Source: Smallanthus sonchifolius
Taxonomy: Eukaryota; Streptophyta; Magnoliopsida; Asterales; Asteraceae
DNA: 64,000 nt
Assembly (NCBI GenBank): GCA_023525975.1
Contig: CM042040.1
Span: forward strand, 52,049,486 to 52,113,485
Direction: 5' to 3'
How positions within the stretch are numbered: the stretch's first letter is position 1; every line of letters begins with the position of its first letter. A program made the translations under genes and the position numbers. This document shows positions 20,508-32,221 of this stretch, piece by piece. The notes beneath the pieces are model-generated. The model was given only the letters and a program-made list of their open reading frames with translations. It was not told the DNA's origin and did no database searches.

Positions 20508-22050
20508 TTGGTTATAGGGAATTAGGTTATTAGACACATAACCTAGACTATAACTTAGGAGACCCAAACATGAGTTATCTCATATCCTTTACTAGGAAAA
20601 TTCTCCCCTCATTCTATTCTTAAATCTTATACGCGAACGCTTGGAGATTCTACGATTCTACTTACCTACGTACTACAAGAGGCTACTACATCGAGGACAC
20701 GTTCTTAGGCTTTAAGTCTAAGCCACCACTAAACTCTCGTCAAGAATATTTAAGTTCTAGATAATGTGTGAGAACTTGTGCGGACCGGAAGGGTGGATGC
20801 CTGTATTCTGGGAAATTCTGTCAAGGAAAGCATTTTGTATAAATCCAAATCAACCGTTGGACCCGTATGCTTTCCTGGGAATTCTTGGGATGAGTATCCA
20901 CCTATAGGAATGCACGACTTCTCTAAACATTTGTGAGCTCAAATTTCTCTTGATATGTCAAAGTACTCACTTAGTGATATGCACTAAATGAGTGCCATCT
21001 CAAATACTTTACGCTTCATAAATTCATAATTCAAAAACTTTCCTCTATAACCTTAATTCTATGATTCTTAAGTCCCGTCTTGTCACATGACAGCATGCTT
21101 ACTCGTCATGACCTAAAGGAGTTACCTTCAAGAATAAATTCTTACGAGACTATACTTAAAGGCTATATACATAAACTTATATTTATACAGATACTACCCA
21201 ATCAGCTTCATGATCGTTGTAATACAACCCTTAAAACTATGTATTACTCTACAAATTCTCCTATAAACTTCATTATTTTATGAACATAACACTTAAGGGG
21301 AAACCCTTGTGTTTTCATCCTATTTTCATCACTCAACCAAACTACTCTAGATAACTCACTCAAACTTTTGCTACACCTTTATACATCTCAAAGTGTTCAT
21401 ACATCCTTAAACTTCATGATCCTTGTAATACCAACATATTTAAAACCATGTATTATCCTACAAGTCCTTTTTACCAACTTCATTATTTTATAAACTTGGC
21501 ACATAAGGGGAAACCCTTGTGTCTCATTTCATTTTTCGTCACTCAAGCAAACTTCATTTTAAGACTAACTCAAAACTTTGTTACACTTTTAAAACTCAAA
21601 ACCTCAATACGTCCTTAAAACTTACGCATCACCGTTCCTGTAAACAAAACTTAACGCCTTTTAAAATCTAAAGTACATTAACAAAGAAATTTGTAACCTA
21701 AGTAATTTCCTTGTAGAGGAAGAAGCCTACTATAGAACAAACAAGCTTCACGTTTAAAACTCTAAACCCATAATGAACCTCGACATAATACCATAAACCC
21801 AAACATCGGTGACAATAACTAAAAAGTTGTAGACTCACGAGGAAATTCTGGCTATGGAAATAGGGTACATAAGTGAGTCCTCGTGGCCCACCCCTTCTTC
21901 CGGGAATTCTCTTCGTTAGCCCATCAACCTCAAGCCAAAAACCACTTTAAATAGTACTGTGATGACTCAGTATTATGAGTAAAAATCTTTTGGAACACAT
22001 TTAATCAATTTACTTACAAACTTCTTCCTATTCTCTTCTCTTGCTAGGTA
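20508..22050 (+). other. E leader
   Basis: Non-coding. Holds the stem AGGAAAGCAT/ATGCTTTCCT (20824-20833 with 20867-20876) in a block shared with B's leader; a degenerate direct duplication of about 206 bp (from about 21208 and from about 21414, each ending in GGGGAAACCCTTGTG); a block at 21838-21915 shared with A; and a pyrimidine-rich 3' splice site TCTCTTGCTAG ending at 22047, three bases before the ORF. The 67-codon ORF at 21080 has no support. Confidence 0.6.
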
Positions 22051-22626
22051 ATGGACTCACACTCACACTCTTCGCCAGTGTACCGCCCAAGGGGAGAGTC
22101 CGACCGCGAAGAGAGTAGCGAGTCACCGGTGTACCAGCCAAGTCCCTACCCTAATGATAGGGCAAGAGCTGAGCTCAACACCAATTGGATCAGAAACCCT
22201 AGGACATCACCACCGAGAAATCCTTATCAACCACCTCATCTTCACCACCGGTTCTCATCGCCACCAAGGGACCCGTACCTAGCACCTACCCCTACCCTAA
22301 GGGCTAGGCATACCGGAGTACCTGCCGTGGCAATGGGGATCCCGGTGTCTAACATTCCTAGGTTTCTGGAAACCAAAGAATTTATGAGGAGGGAGATAGA
22401 GCATAGGGCACGGCACGACCTGTTAAACCAAAGGATCAACTACCTGGCCGATCAAATCTGGATCCAGGAAGAAAAGATTGTAACTTTGGAAGAAGACAGA
22501 GAAATCCTCGAGCACCGCACTGAGACCACTAGGGCAGAGGCTAGGTTTGCCATCCGAGTAACCCTAGCAGTACTTGTGTTAGTACTAATCTGTTTCTTGG
22601 TGGAGAGCTACCTAAGGCGTGCATGA
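22051..22626 (+). CDS. Tail-anchored coiled-coil protein, homologue of A's ORF
   Basis: 191 residues, MDSHSHSS to YLRRA, intact. Proline-rich N-terminal half with SPVY at 8-11 and 25-28 and RDPYL at 73-77; MGIP 95-98; a charged, heptad-rich region at about 106-165 (LNQRINYLADQ, IVTLEEDREILEHRTET); hydrophobic segment 170-184; tail VESYLRRA. The start is chosen because it follows a splice acceptor by three bases and matches A. Blocks shared with A: the first 12 residues, ESD-EE, PP-RDPYL, MGIP, EHRTET--AEAR, RVT-AVLVL, LVESY. It is the only gene in E. It may be a membrane-bound partner of gag particles, or an envelope-like or host-interaction protein; all are inference. Confidence 0.85.
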   Translation: MDSHSHSSPVYRPRGESDREESSESPVYQPSPYPNDRARAELNTNWIRNPRTSPPRNPYQPPHLHHRFSSPPRDPYLAPTPTLRARHTGVPAVAMGIPVSNIPRFLETKEFMRREIEHRARHDLLNQRINYLADQIWIQEEKIVTLEEDREILEHRTETTRAEARFAIRVTLAVLVLVLICFLVESYLRRA

Positions 22627-23789
22627 AGCCTCCATTTCTATTAAATTTTAAAATTTTGTCTTATGTAAGGGCTAGAAGCCCAAATTTTGAAACATCTAAT
22701 GAAAATTATTTTGAAATTTCATCTTGTTATTACTTGTTAGTTTGACACTTCTTTCATCATTACAAACTTAACCCTCTTACCCAAACACTTCCGTCAAGAG
22801 TAGCTCACGTTAGTACTAGAGATAATTAACAACATGGCATTAAACTATAAAAACCCTAAGTGACATGTATACTTGAAGAATAAACCTTCTGATTCGTAAG
22901 CACTCTTTTAAAACAACTCACCGTCGTAATCAACTATGATCCTTACTCTTATATAGACTTCACACTTCTAAACTTGACCAACTTTTCGTTTGACAATCAT
23001 ACAAACATTTTCATAAGTCTTACTTATACTATTTATCAATGTCTAACTCGTCGTTTTTGAACATCATAATAAAGGAAAACTATACTTTCTGTTATGAATC
23101 AAGATAAATCATTTGTAAACACACTATCATAAACCTTATCAAAACTTTTCCCGTTACCCTATGCTAGGAAACTTTCCTCATTCAACTCTTGTCACGTAAA
23201 GGACTTACTATAAATCACAACGGGGACTAAAAGCTTAAATACACGTTGCTAAAACATTAAACTTCGTATACACCACTATAAGGTCGGAGATTTTTGAGTC
23301 ATGTAAAACTTGTACAAATACTCAATCCCGTATTCTTAGAACTAAACATGATCAATAAAGGATCATGTAAAGCTTAATACTGAAACTTGAAACTCAACTG
23401 ACTTATCCTATTTTCAAACTTATACTTGGATTCTTAGTCTTGAAAACTTTGTGTGTCCATCTTAACCAAACCCTATAAGACTTGATAAACGTACATTCCA
23501 TATATACGAGAAAACTTCACTCTTGATACTAGACACTAGCAGGAAGAAGGACATTACTCTCTTTAGCAGAGTACATCCCTTGACTCCTATCTAAACCAAA
23601 CATCGGGATCCACTAATCTTCTGGACAACTCGAATCTTCTGTGAGAAAGCGTATAACGGTTAATCCTGTTCCAAACGCTGTCCCACACCTCTCTTAAATA
23701 CTAGAGTATTTAGATAACCACTTTATACTCAAAACGTAATCGTATACTTCTATACACTGAAGCTAAACTAAGAGACTTTAAGGCTATTC
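22627..23789 (+). other. E segment after the ORF
   Basis: AT-rich, non-coding. I see no supported gene or paired motif; it separates the ORF from the hairpin array. Confidence 0.5.
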
Positions 23790-24420
23790 TATGTTTGACG
23801 TATTCTTGTTCAAACACAATTTAAACTATCCGATGTTTGACGTATTCTTGTTCAGACACAATTTAAACTATTCTATGTTTGACGTATTCTTGTTCAAACA
23901 CAATTTGAACTATTCTATGTTTGACGTATTCTTGTTCAAACACAATTTGAACTATTCTATGTTTGACGTATTCTTGATCAAACACAATTTAAACTATTCT
24001 ATGTTTGACGTATTCTTGTTCAAACACAATTTAAACTACTCCATGTTTGACGTATTCTTGTTCAAACATGATGAACGTATGAGACTTCAAATTACTCCAT
24101 GTTTGACGTATTCTTGTTCAAACATGATGAACGTATGAGACTTTAAACTACCCCATGTTTGACGTATGCTTGTTCAAACATGATGAACGTATGAGACTTT
24201 AAGCTACTCCATGTTTGACGTATGCTTGTTCAAACACGATGGACGTATAAGACTTTAAACTATTCCATGTTTGACGTATGCTTATTCAAACATGATGAAC
24301 GTATAAGACTTTTAAACTACTCAAGGTTTGATGTATTCTTGATCAAACCCGAGGAAAGTGTAAAGACTTTAAACTACTCAATGATTGAAGTATTCTTATT
24401 CAATCAGGAAGAAACTTTGA
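23790..24420 (+). repeat. E hairpin tandem array (TGTTTGA/TCAAACA)
   Basis: Seven units of exactly 42 bp (starts 23791, 23833, 23875 and so on) pass into longer units containing GATGAACGTATGAGACTTTAA; about 14 copies in all. Each unit holds TGTTTGA, a short loop with CGTATTCTTG, and TCAAACA, so each can fold. Because 42 is a multiple of three it reads as a 14-residue repeat (MFDVFLFKHNLNYS), but the frame breaks after the seventh unit and the motif is non-coding in A and F, so I treat it as a DNA/RNA structural array. Confidence 0.88.
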
Positions 24421-24602
24421 AACTTTAAATCTTGTCACATTCTTTTCTCTTTAATCATTGAATGACGTTTCGCTCTAAGGGGCTCGTTAATCAATGATCA
24501 CTCTTATGTGGAAACTTTAGTCGTGTGTTAAACAAATTCTTATACTCTTTCTTGATCCACACACAAACGGAAGGACCTATGCGGACTATGCGACGATTTG
24601 AA

Positions 24603-24626
24603 TGCTTGCGGGTGCACACGTAAGTA
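24603..24626 (+). other. E GTGCAC-loop stem-loop
   Basis: Stem TGCTTGCG (24603-24610) with CGTAAGTA (24619-24626), 8 pairs including two G-U wobbles valid only on the sense RNA, closing the invariant loop GGTGCACA. An upstream block (GGAAGGACCTATGCGGACTATGCGA) aligns with A and F. Confidence 0.72.
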
Positions 24627-25068
24627 TGAAAATCAGCGTATGGAAAGACATAGTAAACTCTGTCGTGTGCTACGATCTAAGACCTATCGTAAAAGGGAGC
24701 CACGGAACTTAGGTACCGTAGCAATCCTTAGACGTATTAGTCTACAGACTCAAATTCTTGAACTATCATCGAATCCATCCTGAGTGATACATCTCACTTT
24801 AAATCTTGGATAGAAATTCAACAGTCACCCTCTCCAATGCTTTTGAAAACGAATCTTCATCTATCTGAATAAAACTATATACTTCTTAGGGAAACTCTTG
24901 ATAACCAAAGGCTTTGAAAACTTAGAAACTCAAGCGTAATCTTATTCATGTCATTACACCTCATTTAGAAATCTAAGCGTAACCCAGGGTTTACTGGGGA
25001 ACGTAAGATACCTTTTCTCGTTATCCTTGTGCGTATCATAAGACTTAAAAACAGAAACCTTCTACTTT
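24627..25068 (+). other. E 3' non-coding segment
   Basis: No supported gene or signal between the GTGCAC stem-loop and the polypurine region. Confidence 0.5.
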
Positions 25069-25103
25069 AATTTTGGGACGAAATTTCCTAAAGTAGGGGA
25101 GAT
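25069..25103 (+). promoter_or_regulatory. E polypurine tract with adjacent hairpin
   Basis: AATTTTG-gga-CGAAATT (25069-25085) folds with one U-G pair; then AAAGTAGGGGAGAT (25090-25103) abuts the 3' LTR. Confidence 0.75.
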
Positions 25104-28100
25104 TGTAATAGCCAGGATTTTTCCGACATACTTTTTTTTATCATTTTGTGCGTATTAGAAATTTAAATTCTGGAAACTCTATTAAAAACCCATGTTCTTA
25201 AATAAATATGATATATATATTTAAGAAAAACAAACATATCTAAAGATATATATACATATATAAAACTTATTTAAAAATACATATATATGTATCTTATGGA
25301 TGAAATGTATTAAAATTCTTAAAAGCATTATTAATTTATAATTATAAGCTTACTTTAAATACTTAACATATAAACCATAAATCTTATAAATTATTTTATA
25401 AAATTATAAAATAATAAAGAAAGTATAAAACTTATAAAATTTATCTAACTTTGTAAAATAAAAACATATTTATTTTTATAAAAGCTCAGGGACCAAAACT
25501 GTCAATCTCAAAACTTACTTTAACAAAACACAAGTTTATACATCAAATGGCAGGATGTTAAAACTTCAAGGACCTGTTTTGTAGTTTCCCCAAACTCCCG
25601 AATCAGTTTCCAGTCGCGAGTTCGATCCTCTTCCCAGCCGGTTTCATCCGTGATTTTTCGAAAACACGATTTCTGTCCAAATTCGTTGAACCTCGGGTTC
25701 GACCCTCGCGTGCGACTCAAGCCCAAGAAATTTTAATGCGCACATTCAATGCTAAACACCGCGGGACTCGATTTCGAATTCATCTTGTTCGCCCGAAATC
25801 CCCCCAACTGTTTGAGCATTAAAAGCTAAAATTAACTATAAATACCCGCTATACCACTTCGATAACATCACACCAATACTCCCTAAACCCTCAATTCATC
25901 GAAAGAAAAACCTGTACTTCCCGATTTGTGCTCGCGACAACCGACGCTCAACTCGGACCCATTCTCGCTCGATTCGGCACCAAATCAGGTAATCTTTGAA
26001 TTCATCTTGGTCGTTTTCGTACAAGGATCAAAAGCCTTCTGTTTAATTTCATAAACAGAGGGTGATTCGATTCGTATTTGAGCTATTTCATTCTAGGGTT
26101 CATGAGGATTTGGGGCACGATTTGAACTTGTCTTTTTAAATTTCCTTTCCTGTATAAACCATCAGCGAACCCGTAGCCGGGATGGTTAGTGTATGCGTGT
26201 ATGTCTCGACCCGGTCAGTGACCTGGGTTCGAGCCGGTTTATACCCTTTTCTTTTTTAAAACCAGTTCCAAACAGATTTTTCGTTTTTAATAATTTTTAT
26301 AAACTTCCTGATACTTTTATAAACTTAGATTTGATTTTTATTCACACTTTAATATTCCAGAACTATTTTATTTAATTAAAATGTTGTTAAAACTTATAGT
26401 ATTTAATCATTTAAAAATAGTCTTAAACATCTAAAAATACTTGTAAACTTTTATAAAACTTGTATTTATACGGAAACTATTTATTTAAAAACAATAAACT
26501 CAATTTATTATTTACTAAAAGAATTCTTTCGTCCAAACATTTAAAATTTAAACACTTAAACGGTTAGAAAATTTTATATACTTTTGTAAGCTCAAAAAGA
26601 TTTATAAAATGTATATAAACAGAAACTTGAAGTTAATAAATTTATAAACTTGTGCATCTTATATACATTTAAAACAAGAGAAATAAATATGTGTATTTAT
26701 TTTCCTAAGTGCTTATAAACTTGTAGGCTTTGTGAAATATAAGCTTTATAACAAATTCTATTTAAACATATTTGTTAATCTTAAAACTTCATTTGTTTAA
26801 AACTTATAAATATTTTAAACATTATTTATTTACAAGTTAAATTATAAAATAGATATTTAACATCTAAATACTTTAATAGATGATTAAACAAAATGATTAT
26901 TCTTATAAGATAATTATTTTGTTCTTAATAAATATGTATGTTTTGAGTGACTATTATTAAACGGTAACCATTAATGGCACTTTAAATAATTATTTATCCT
27001 TATTAATTATTCATCCTTTTATTAAGCTTTGCCTATTCTTTGAATAAATCTTTAATAATTATTATTCTTTAAAATAATTATTATTAGTCTTTAATAATTA
27101 TTTAGTATTACACTTATCTATTGTTACAACCTCATTTAAAAACGCTTAGAAAACTATTTTGATTATTTATACCTAACTTGTGTAACTAATCATTGTGAAC
27201 CTTTTAAACGATTATTGTAAATTCATAATCATTTTACACTACAAACTATCTAAGATTTGATATATAAGTCAGGAGTCATTCATTTCAAAATCCTTGTTTT
27301 AAATTTTGAATGAAACTTCATAAGCACAATCATTCCCGTCTCCCATTGGAACCCTAGTCGAATCTTGAAATCCTAGATCTTTTGCCTTAGACTTTTACTT
27401 AAATATTTAGACTTGCATACTTAGGCTTATTGTGAGGATATACTCCCTCAAAGTCTTGCAAATACTTATCCGTGTCGGATACTCTTCATCAATCCAAGTG
27501 AGTATACTTAGCCCCTTTTCCTTTTATGCTTTTGGGGTGAAACATGTTCAAAATTCTTAAACTTATACAATTCTTGTATAACTATGACTACGTGTTTATT
27601 CTTATGTTAAACTTGAGACTTGTATGCTTAGATTAAACTTAAAACTAGCACATTCATTAACTTTGAGCAAGCCTATAGTAACAATGATAGATCTATTGCA
27701 TTTGACCAATCCACCTTGATTGATTGACCCCTTCGGGGGGGAGCCCTTGGTGTTTGTTACTACATTAAACTTTAAACTTGAGACTTATAAGGGTAACCTG
27801 CGGGTTATGCCTAAACTTGGTTGGAGGGTTGATGTGCACAATGTCTAACATGATTGTTTTCTCATACTTACATTATAGAATGCATGAATCATAATGAATT
27901 GTAATTCTTTTCAAATCCTTGTTAAACTGTGTCAAAACCTTTGTATCTCACCAACTATTTTGTAGTTGACAGATTCTTTCACATGTTTCAGGTACTACAA
28001 CATGAGACTTTATTGTGATCACATAGGATGCTTGGACCTAGAATGCTTAATCAATTAGACTTGTATTCTTGTTATGTATTTGATTTATTCTTTGTATTGG

Positions 28101-28209
28101 AACCTTGAAGTTATTTAATAAAACTACTGAAACTTTAATAGTCAACCTTGTGCTATTGAACAACCGCGTCCGCCTCGACGTATAATCCGCCGTCGGTTGG
28201 GGTGTGACA
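25104..28209 (+). repeat. E 3' LTR (3106 bp)
   Basis: TGTAATAGCC to GGGTGTGACA, aligned throughout with 17390-20491 with scattered substitutions. TATA at 25836, donors at 25989 and 27498, tRNA-like module and acceptor all retained. Followed by the TAAAT target duplication. Confidence 0.93.
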
Positions 28210-28214
28210 TAAAT

Positions 28215-31200
28215 GAATACAATTTGTAAAACCATTTGTACGAAATCGTTTTGCAAAAACCATTTGTACGAAATCCTTCGATAAAAACTATTTGCACGAA
28301 TTTGATTGTCAAAACTATTTGTACGGGTACTATTGGCAAAATCCTTTGCTCGAAATTTACTGGCAAAACCATTGGTACATATACCTTTAGCAAAACCTTT
28401 TGCTCGAAATTGTCTGTCAAAACTATTGATACGTATACCATTGGTAAAACCTTTTGCTCGAAATTTACTTTATGCATATGATAAACATAACAAGTTAGTG
28501 GTTGATTCATCGACGTTTAGCTAGCACTTACGAATTATGTGATGCACAAGCCTATAACCAAACCTTTAACGAATTATCGAATTTTGCCCCAGCCCATTGT
28601 AACTTTAAACAATGAGAAACAACAAGACCTAATATGCAATCATTTGACCCTGCTGGTCAGGTTAGCGCGACTAACCATGATTGGGGGTGTCAACCCAAAT
28701 AGTACTATTCATATCGATCTACGGCTAAGTACATAGCTAATGGTTATAGTTCGAAATACCGAGGACCTTTTAGTGTTAACTCATGCTCACAAGGGAATCA
28801 GATGCTTGTTTCTTGTTTTCTAGTTATCATACCATTTGAAATTAACATGTTTTTCCCCCAAAATAGAAAACAATAAAAAGGGGTCTTGAAACTCACAAGT
28901 AGAAAACAATAAGTTTTATGGATTACCCTATGTTTCATATAAACATGTCAATATGTTTTTCAATGCACAAGTAGAATCATGCTCTAGTCCTACAAGTTCT
29001 GTGTTTAGATGCACGACTCGCCATGACGTCTCTCAAGTTCCAAATATTAACGCTCGCGTCAATAATTATATATATTCAGGAAGACGAAAAATATAAGTTT
29101 GATTCATTGCAAAATAATAGCAGATTCATGCATAGAAAATATTGTTCTTTACTTTGAAACATAGTATATGTATGTATATATATAGATTTAGTTAAAAGAA
29201 TAACCAAGTGTAAAGTACTTAAAGTTACTTCCGAATACCGATTGTATGTATTACGTATATAATACTTATTTTCAGTCTATCCATAGACTCGTATAATCAA
29301 TCTTATCCCAGATATCTATGTGTCGTCAAAGTGTTAATAATATCAAAATTACTAGTACTATGATAATTTGACAAGTAAATAATAACGACATAATGTTAGT
29401 ACATAGTAACGCCAATATACGAATTGTATTAGTACCAAATCATGATAACTAACCTTTCATCATATACGTACTACCATTAGTAAAATAATATTGTTAAATA
29501 AACGTTTATATATGTTTCATCAACGGTTGTTGTACCTAAAAGAGATAGGCTTGCTACTTAGAAAAAAAAAATAGAAATTATAGTTTCCCTAATGAGATAA
29601 TTAAAGAAAATAATATTAGTTTAAAATCAATTCATAAATAAATTTCTAGTATCGATACGAAAAACATTAGTATTATTGATAGCAGTTATGTTACTTAACT
29701 TATATATGAAAGCATTGTTTATCATACTAGCGATAATAATATTAACATTTTGCAACAAAATACTAATAACGGTTAACTAATTTCAAAAGTATTATCTTAA
29801 TCTTAAAAGGTTCTATTTATATAGTTATATATCTATACTTGATAAAATCATCTCTCATCTTACAATTAATTAGTTTACACTAATAATAAATGGGTACGTG
29901 TCGGTATATTAAGTTTTGCGAATTAATCGATAGGAATATACATATTTATGCATATATATACACATATATATCAACATAAATCCGCCATTAATATCCTATG
30001 CATTTGATAAAAAATTTCAGTTGGTACTAAAAGTTATCGTACTTTATGTTTAAGCAGTGTTTTAATAAAAATTAACCAAGATTTATAAAATTATTAACGG
30101 TCATGTTTAGTATGAAATTTATATGTAAATATCTAAACGTATATTCGAAGACTCGTATGTCAAATTATTATTAATGTCGTGTTATTTATTTAAACAATTA
30201 TGCACGTTTATTGACAAGTTCCAATAATTACAAATAAATCTCTCGTCCTCATTACTTTCACGTTAATTGATTTCTTTTCATTTTTTTCTCACACGAATTA
30301 GTTTTATTTTTTTTATAAAGCATATGCAAATATATAAAAACTTTAGCACGCGTATATACCTTTCCGTACAATCCGTTTACAGACTGACGCGTTCTAAACT
30401 TCACGGTTTACGTATTGACCACGTTTGACCGCCATTGACTCGGGTTTGATTCATTTGACCAAGTTTGACCGTGACCCGTGACGTTATATCCTGTTCAAAA
30501 ACGTGTGTTTAACGCCCGGGAATGAAACCCGACCACAAACTCAACCAATCTAGACAAAAGTAACTAACAGTAATGTAACTCATTTGATTTTGACAAAACA
30601 AAACTCGAACCTTATAGATCGGGTCGGTAGAGCAATGATCAACACAAGATCTAGTCTGTTTGGGGCTCGTCGGAGACTCGCTGTAAAATGGAATCCGTTT
30701 TCTTACCATGAGTCACCTGGAATATTAGATCTGACCACTGTCGCCTCTTTTTCTCAAAACCACCACCATGTGACGCCTTTATCCAGCGGCTACCGGCTTT
30801 TTCTGCCTCCGACAGTAGCTGTCGTCAGCGGGGACTCACCAGGAGGCGTCATCTAATGGTTTAATGGCACTAGCAACACAAATAGGCTATTAACGAGTGT
30901 ATCCTACCAAGTAAATCGAAGAAAACTGTTGGATGTTACCTCTATTGCCGGAAACCGTCTCTTGAAGTGACCGGAATCCTAGGCGCTACCGTTACTGACC
31001 TGTCGGAAAGTCGGGTTTGCTCAGATCTAAACCCGAATCGTCTCCTGTAACCAAATTCGTCCTGGGCTTGGTCCATCAGAACCCTAGCAGTCGCTTGTCG
31101 CCGAGGAACAACCCGTTTCCGCCACCACTCGCTGTCGGAGAACTAGCCTCCGCCATAGCCGCCTTCGTCTTCATCTTCCGTCGTCGCTGCTGGGGGCGGA

Positions 31201-32184
31201 ACCCTAGCAGCCTTTATTACCGGAAAAACGACTTGAAGCAGGAATAAGAAAAAATGGTGGCGGTTTTAGGAGGAGTGACAGGACGAGTGGTGGTGGTTGC
31301 GTGAGAGCCAAATTGTAGCCTTTGCCCCTCGTTGGAGCCTGCCGGAGGGACGCCGGAGACGCGCCGGAGGTGACGGCCCTCCCCCTCTCTCCGATGTTCT
31401 TCCCCTCTCTCACTCTAGACTTCTCTGTCTCTCTAATTTAGGGGTAGGATTTGTGTAAAATGAAAGAGATGGAAGAGATGAATCTTATTTATATCTAGGG
31501 TTTCAAGTGGGTGTGAGAGTGTAAGTGGATACCGCGTGTCAATACCCGTAACGTAAAACTTAAACGACACGTTTGGTAAACTTTGTGTTAGTATCCACTT
31601 CGTACGACATTAATAATAATTAATATTATTTAAACATTTAATTTACGAGGTTTCCGCTCCGACTCTCGTCCAGGCCGGTACGCGCCAGTACCGCGTGTCT
31701 AACGCGTTCGCTCGTTTTAACGTTTCGAGCTCCATTAAAATTATTATTTCTCAAATAATATTAATAGTAATTAAATAACGACGATATAGATATTCACTTT
31801 TATTATTTAATCATATAAAGTAAATAAAAATAACAGAATTTACGTTTACGCCGGTGTTAGTCGTATTCGCACGTTCTATGTCGTATGACTCACGTGTAAA
31901 TATTAATATTTACTATTAATATTTATTATTAACACTTGGTGTTAAATGTAGCGTCATTTGTCGGTTACTAACCGTGAACGCGTTATTCAATTTAACCGTA
32001 CCCCGAACGTAGTGCATAACCCTATGTGTTAATCATATGTTTTCTCGAATCATTCAGTGATCCGTCAAGTAAGGCCTCATATCAGGCTCGTCTATTGGGC
32101 CTACAACCGGGCCGTTAATGGGCCGAGCCCGATTACGATGAATTAACTATCAACGTAATTGACCCTAACTTTAGGATTGTCACA
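28215..32184 (-). repeat. D 3' LTR, main part
   Basis: Continuation of the LTR begun at 17155; aligns with 35457-39018. It carries about 430 bp (roughly 28590-29030) that the 5' LTR lacks. TATA box on the minus strand at 31486-31495 (sense ATATAAATA) followed by CT/AG-rich leader sequence. ORFs at 30509-31413 lie in this promoter region, recur in the other LTR with breaks, and are not genes. Confidence 0.9.
28223..28475 (-). repeat. 27-bp tandem repeat in the D LTR
   Basis: About nine degenerate 27-bp units built on AAAACC(A/T)TTTG(T/C)(A/T)CGAAAT. Being a multiple of three it opens ORFs on both strands (9-residue repeats), which I regard as by-products. It lies in the downstream part of the LTR, upstream of the acceptor in the sense direction. 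Confidence 0.8.
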
Positions 32185-32221
32185 TTCTCCCCTTGTTAAC
32201 GAAGTTTCGTCCTCGAAACTT
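32185..32221 (-). promoter_or_regulatory. D polypurine tract and adjacent hairpin
   Basis: Sense strand AACAAGGGGAGAA next to the LTR; upstream, AAGTTTCG/CGAAACTT (32202-32209 with 32214-32221) around a 4-nt loop. Compared with B, a stem pair is changed on both sides. Confidence 0.8.

Larger units (their letters stand above)
17390..28209 (+). mobile_element. Element E: non-autonomous LTR element encoding a tail-anchored protein
   Basis: 10.8 kb, flanked by TAAAT (17385-17389, 28210-28214), inside the 3' LTR of D. LTRs 17390-20491 and 25104-28209; primer site 20495; one ORF (22051-22626); a hairpin array, GTGCAC stem-loop and polypurine tract downstream. No gag or pol. Gene order and signals match element A, with a longer array. 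The near-identical LTRs suggest a recent insertion. Confidence 0.93.

Noticed and set aside
23791..24138. 115-codon ORF of 14-residue repeats
   Set aside because: It is the by-product of a 42-bp array; the frame fails when unit length changes, and the motif is non-coding in A and F.
30509..31413. ORFs of 66-90 codons in the D LTR (also 37509-38251)
   Set aside because: The two LTR copies break them with indels and stops, and they lie around the promoter; no domain is visible.
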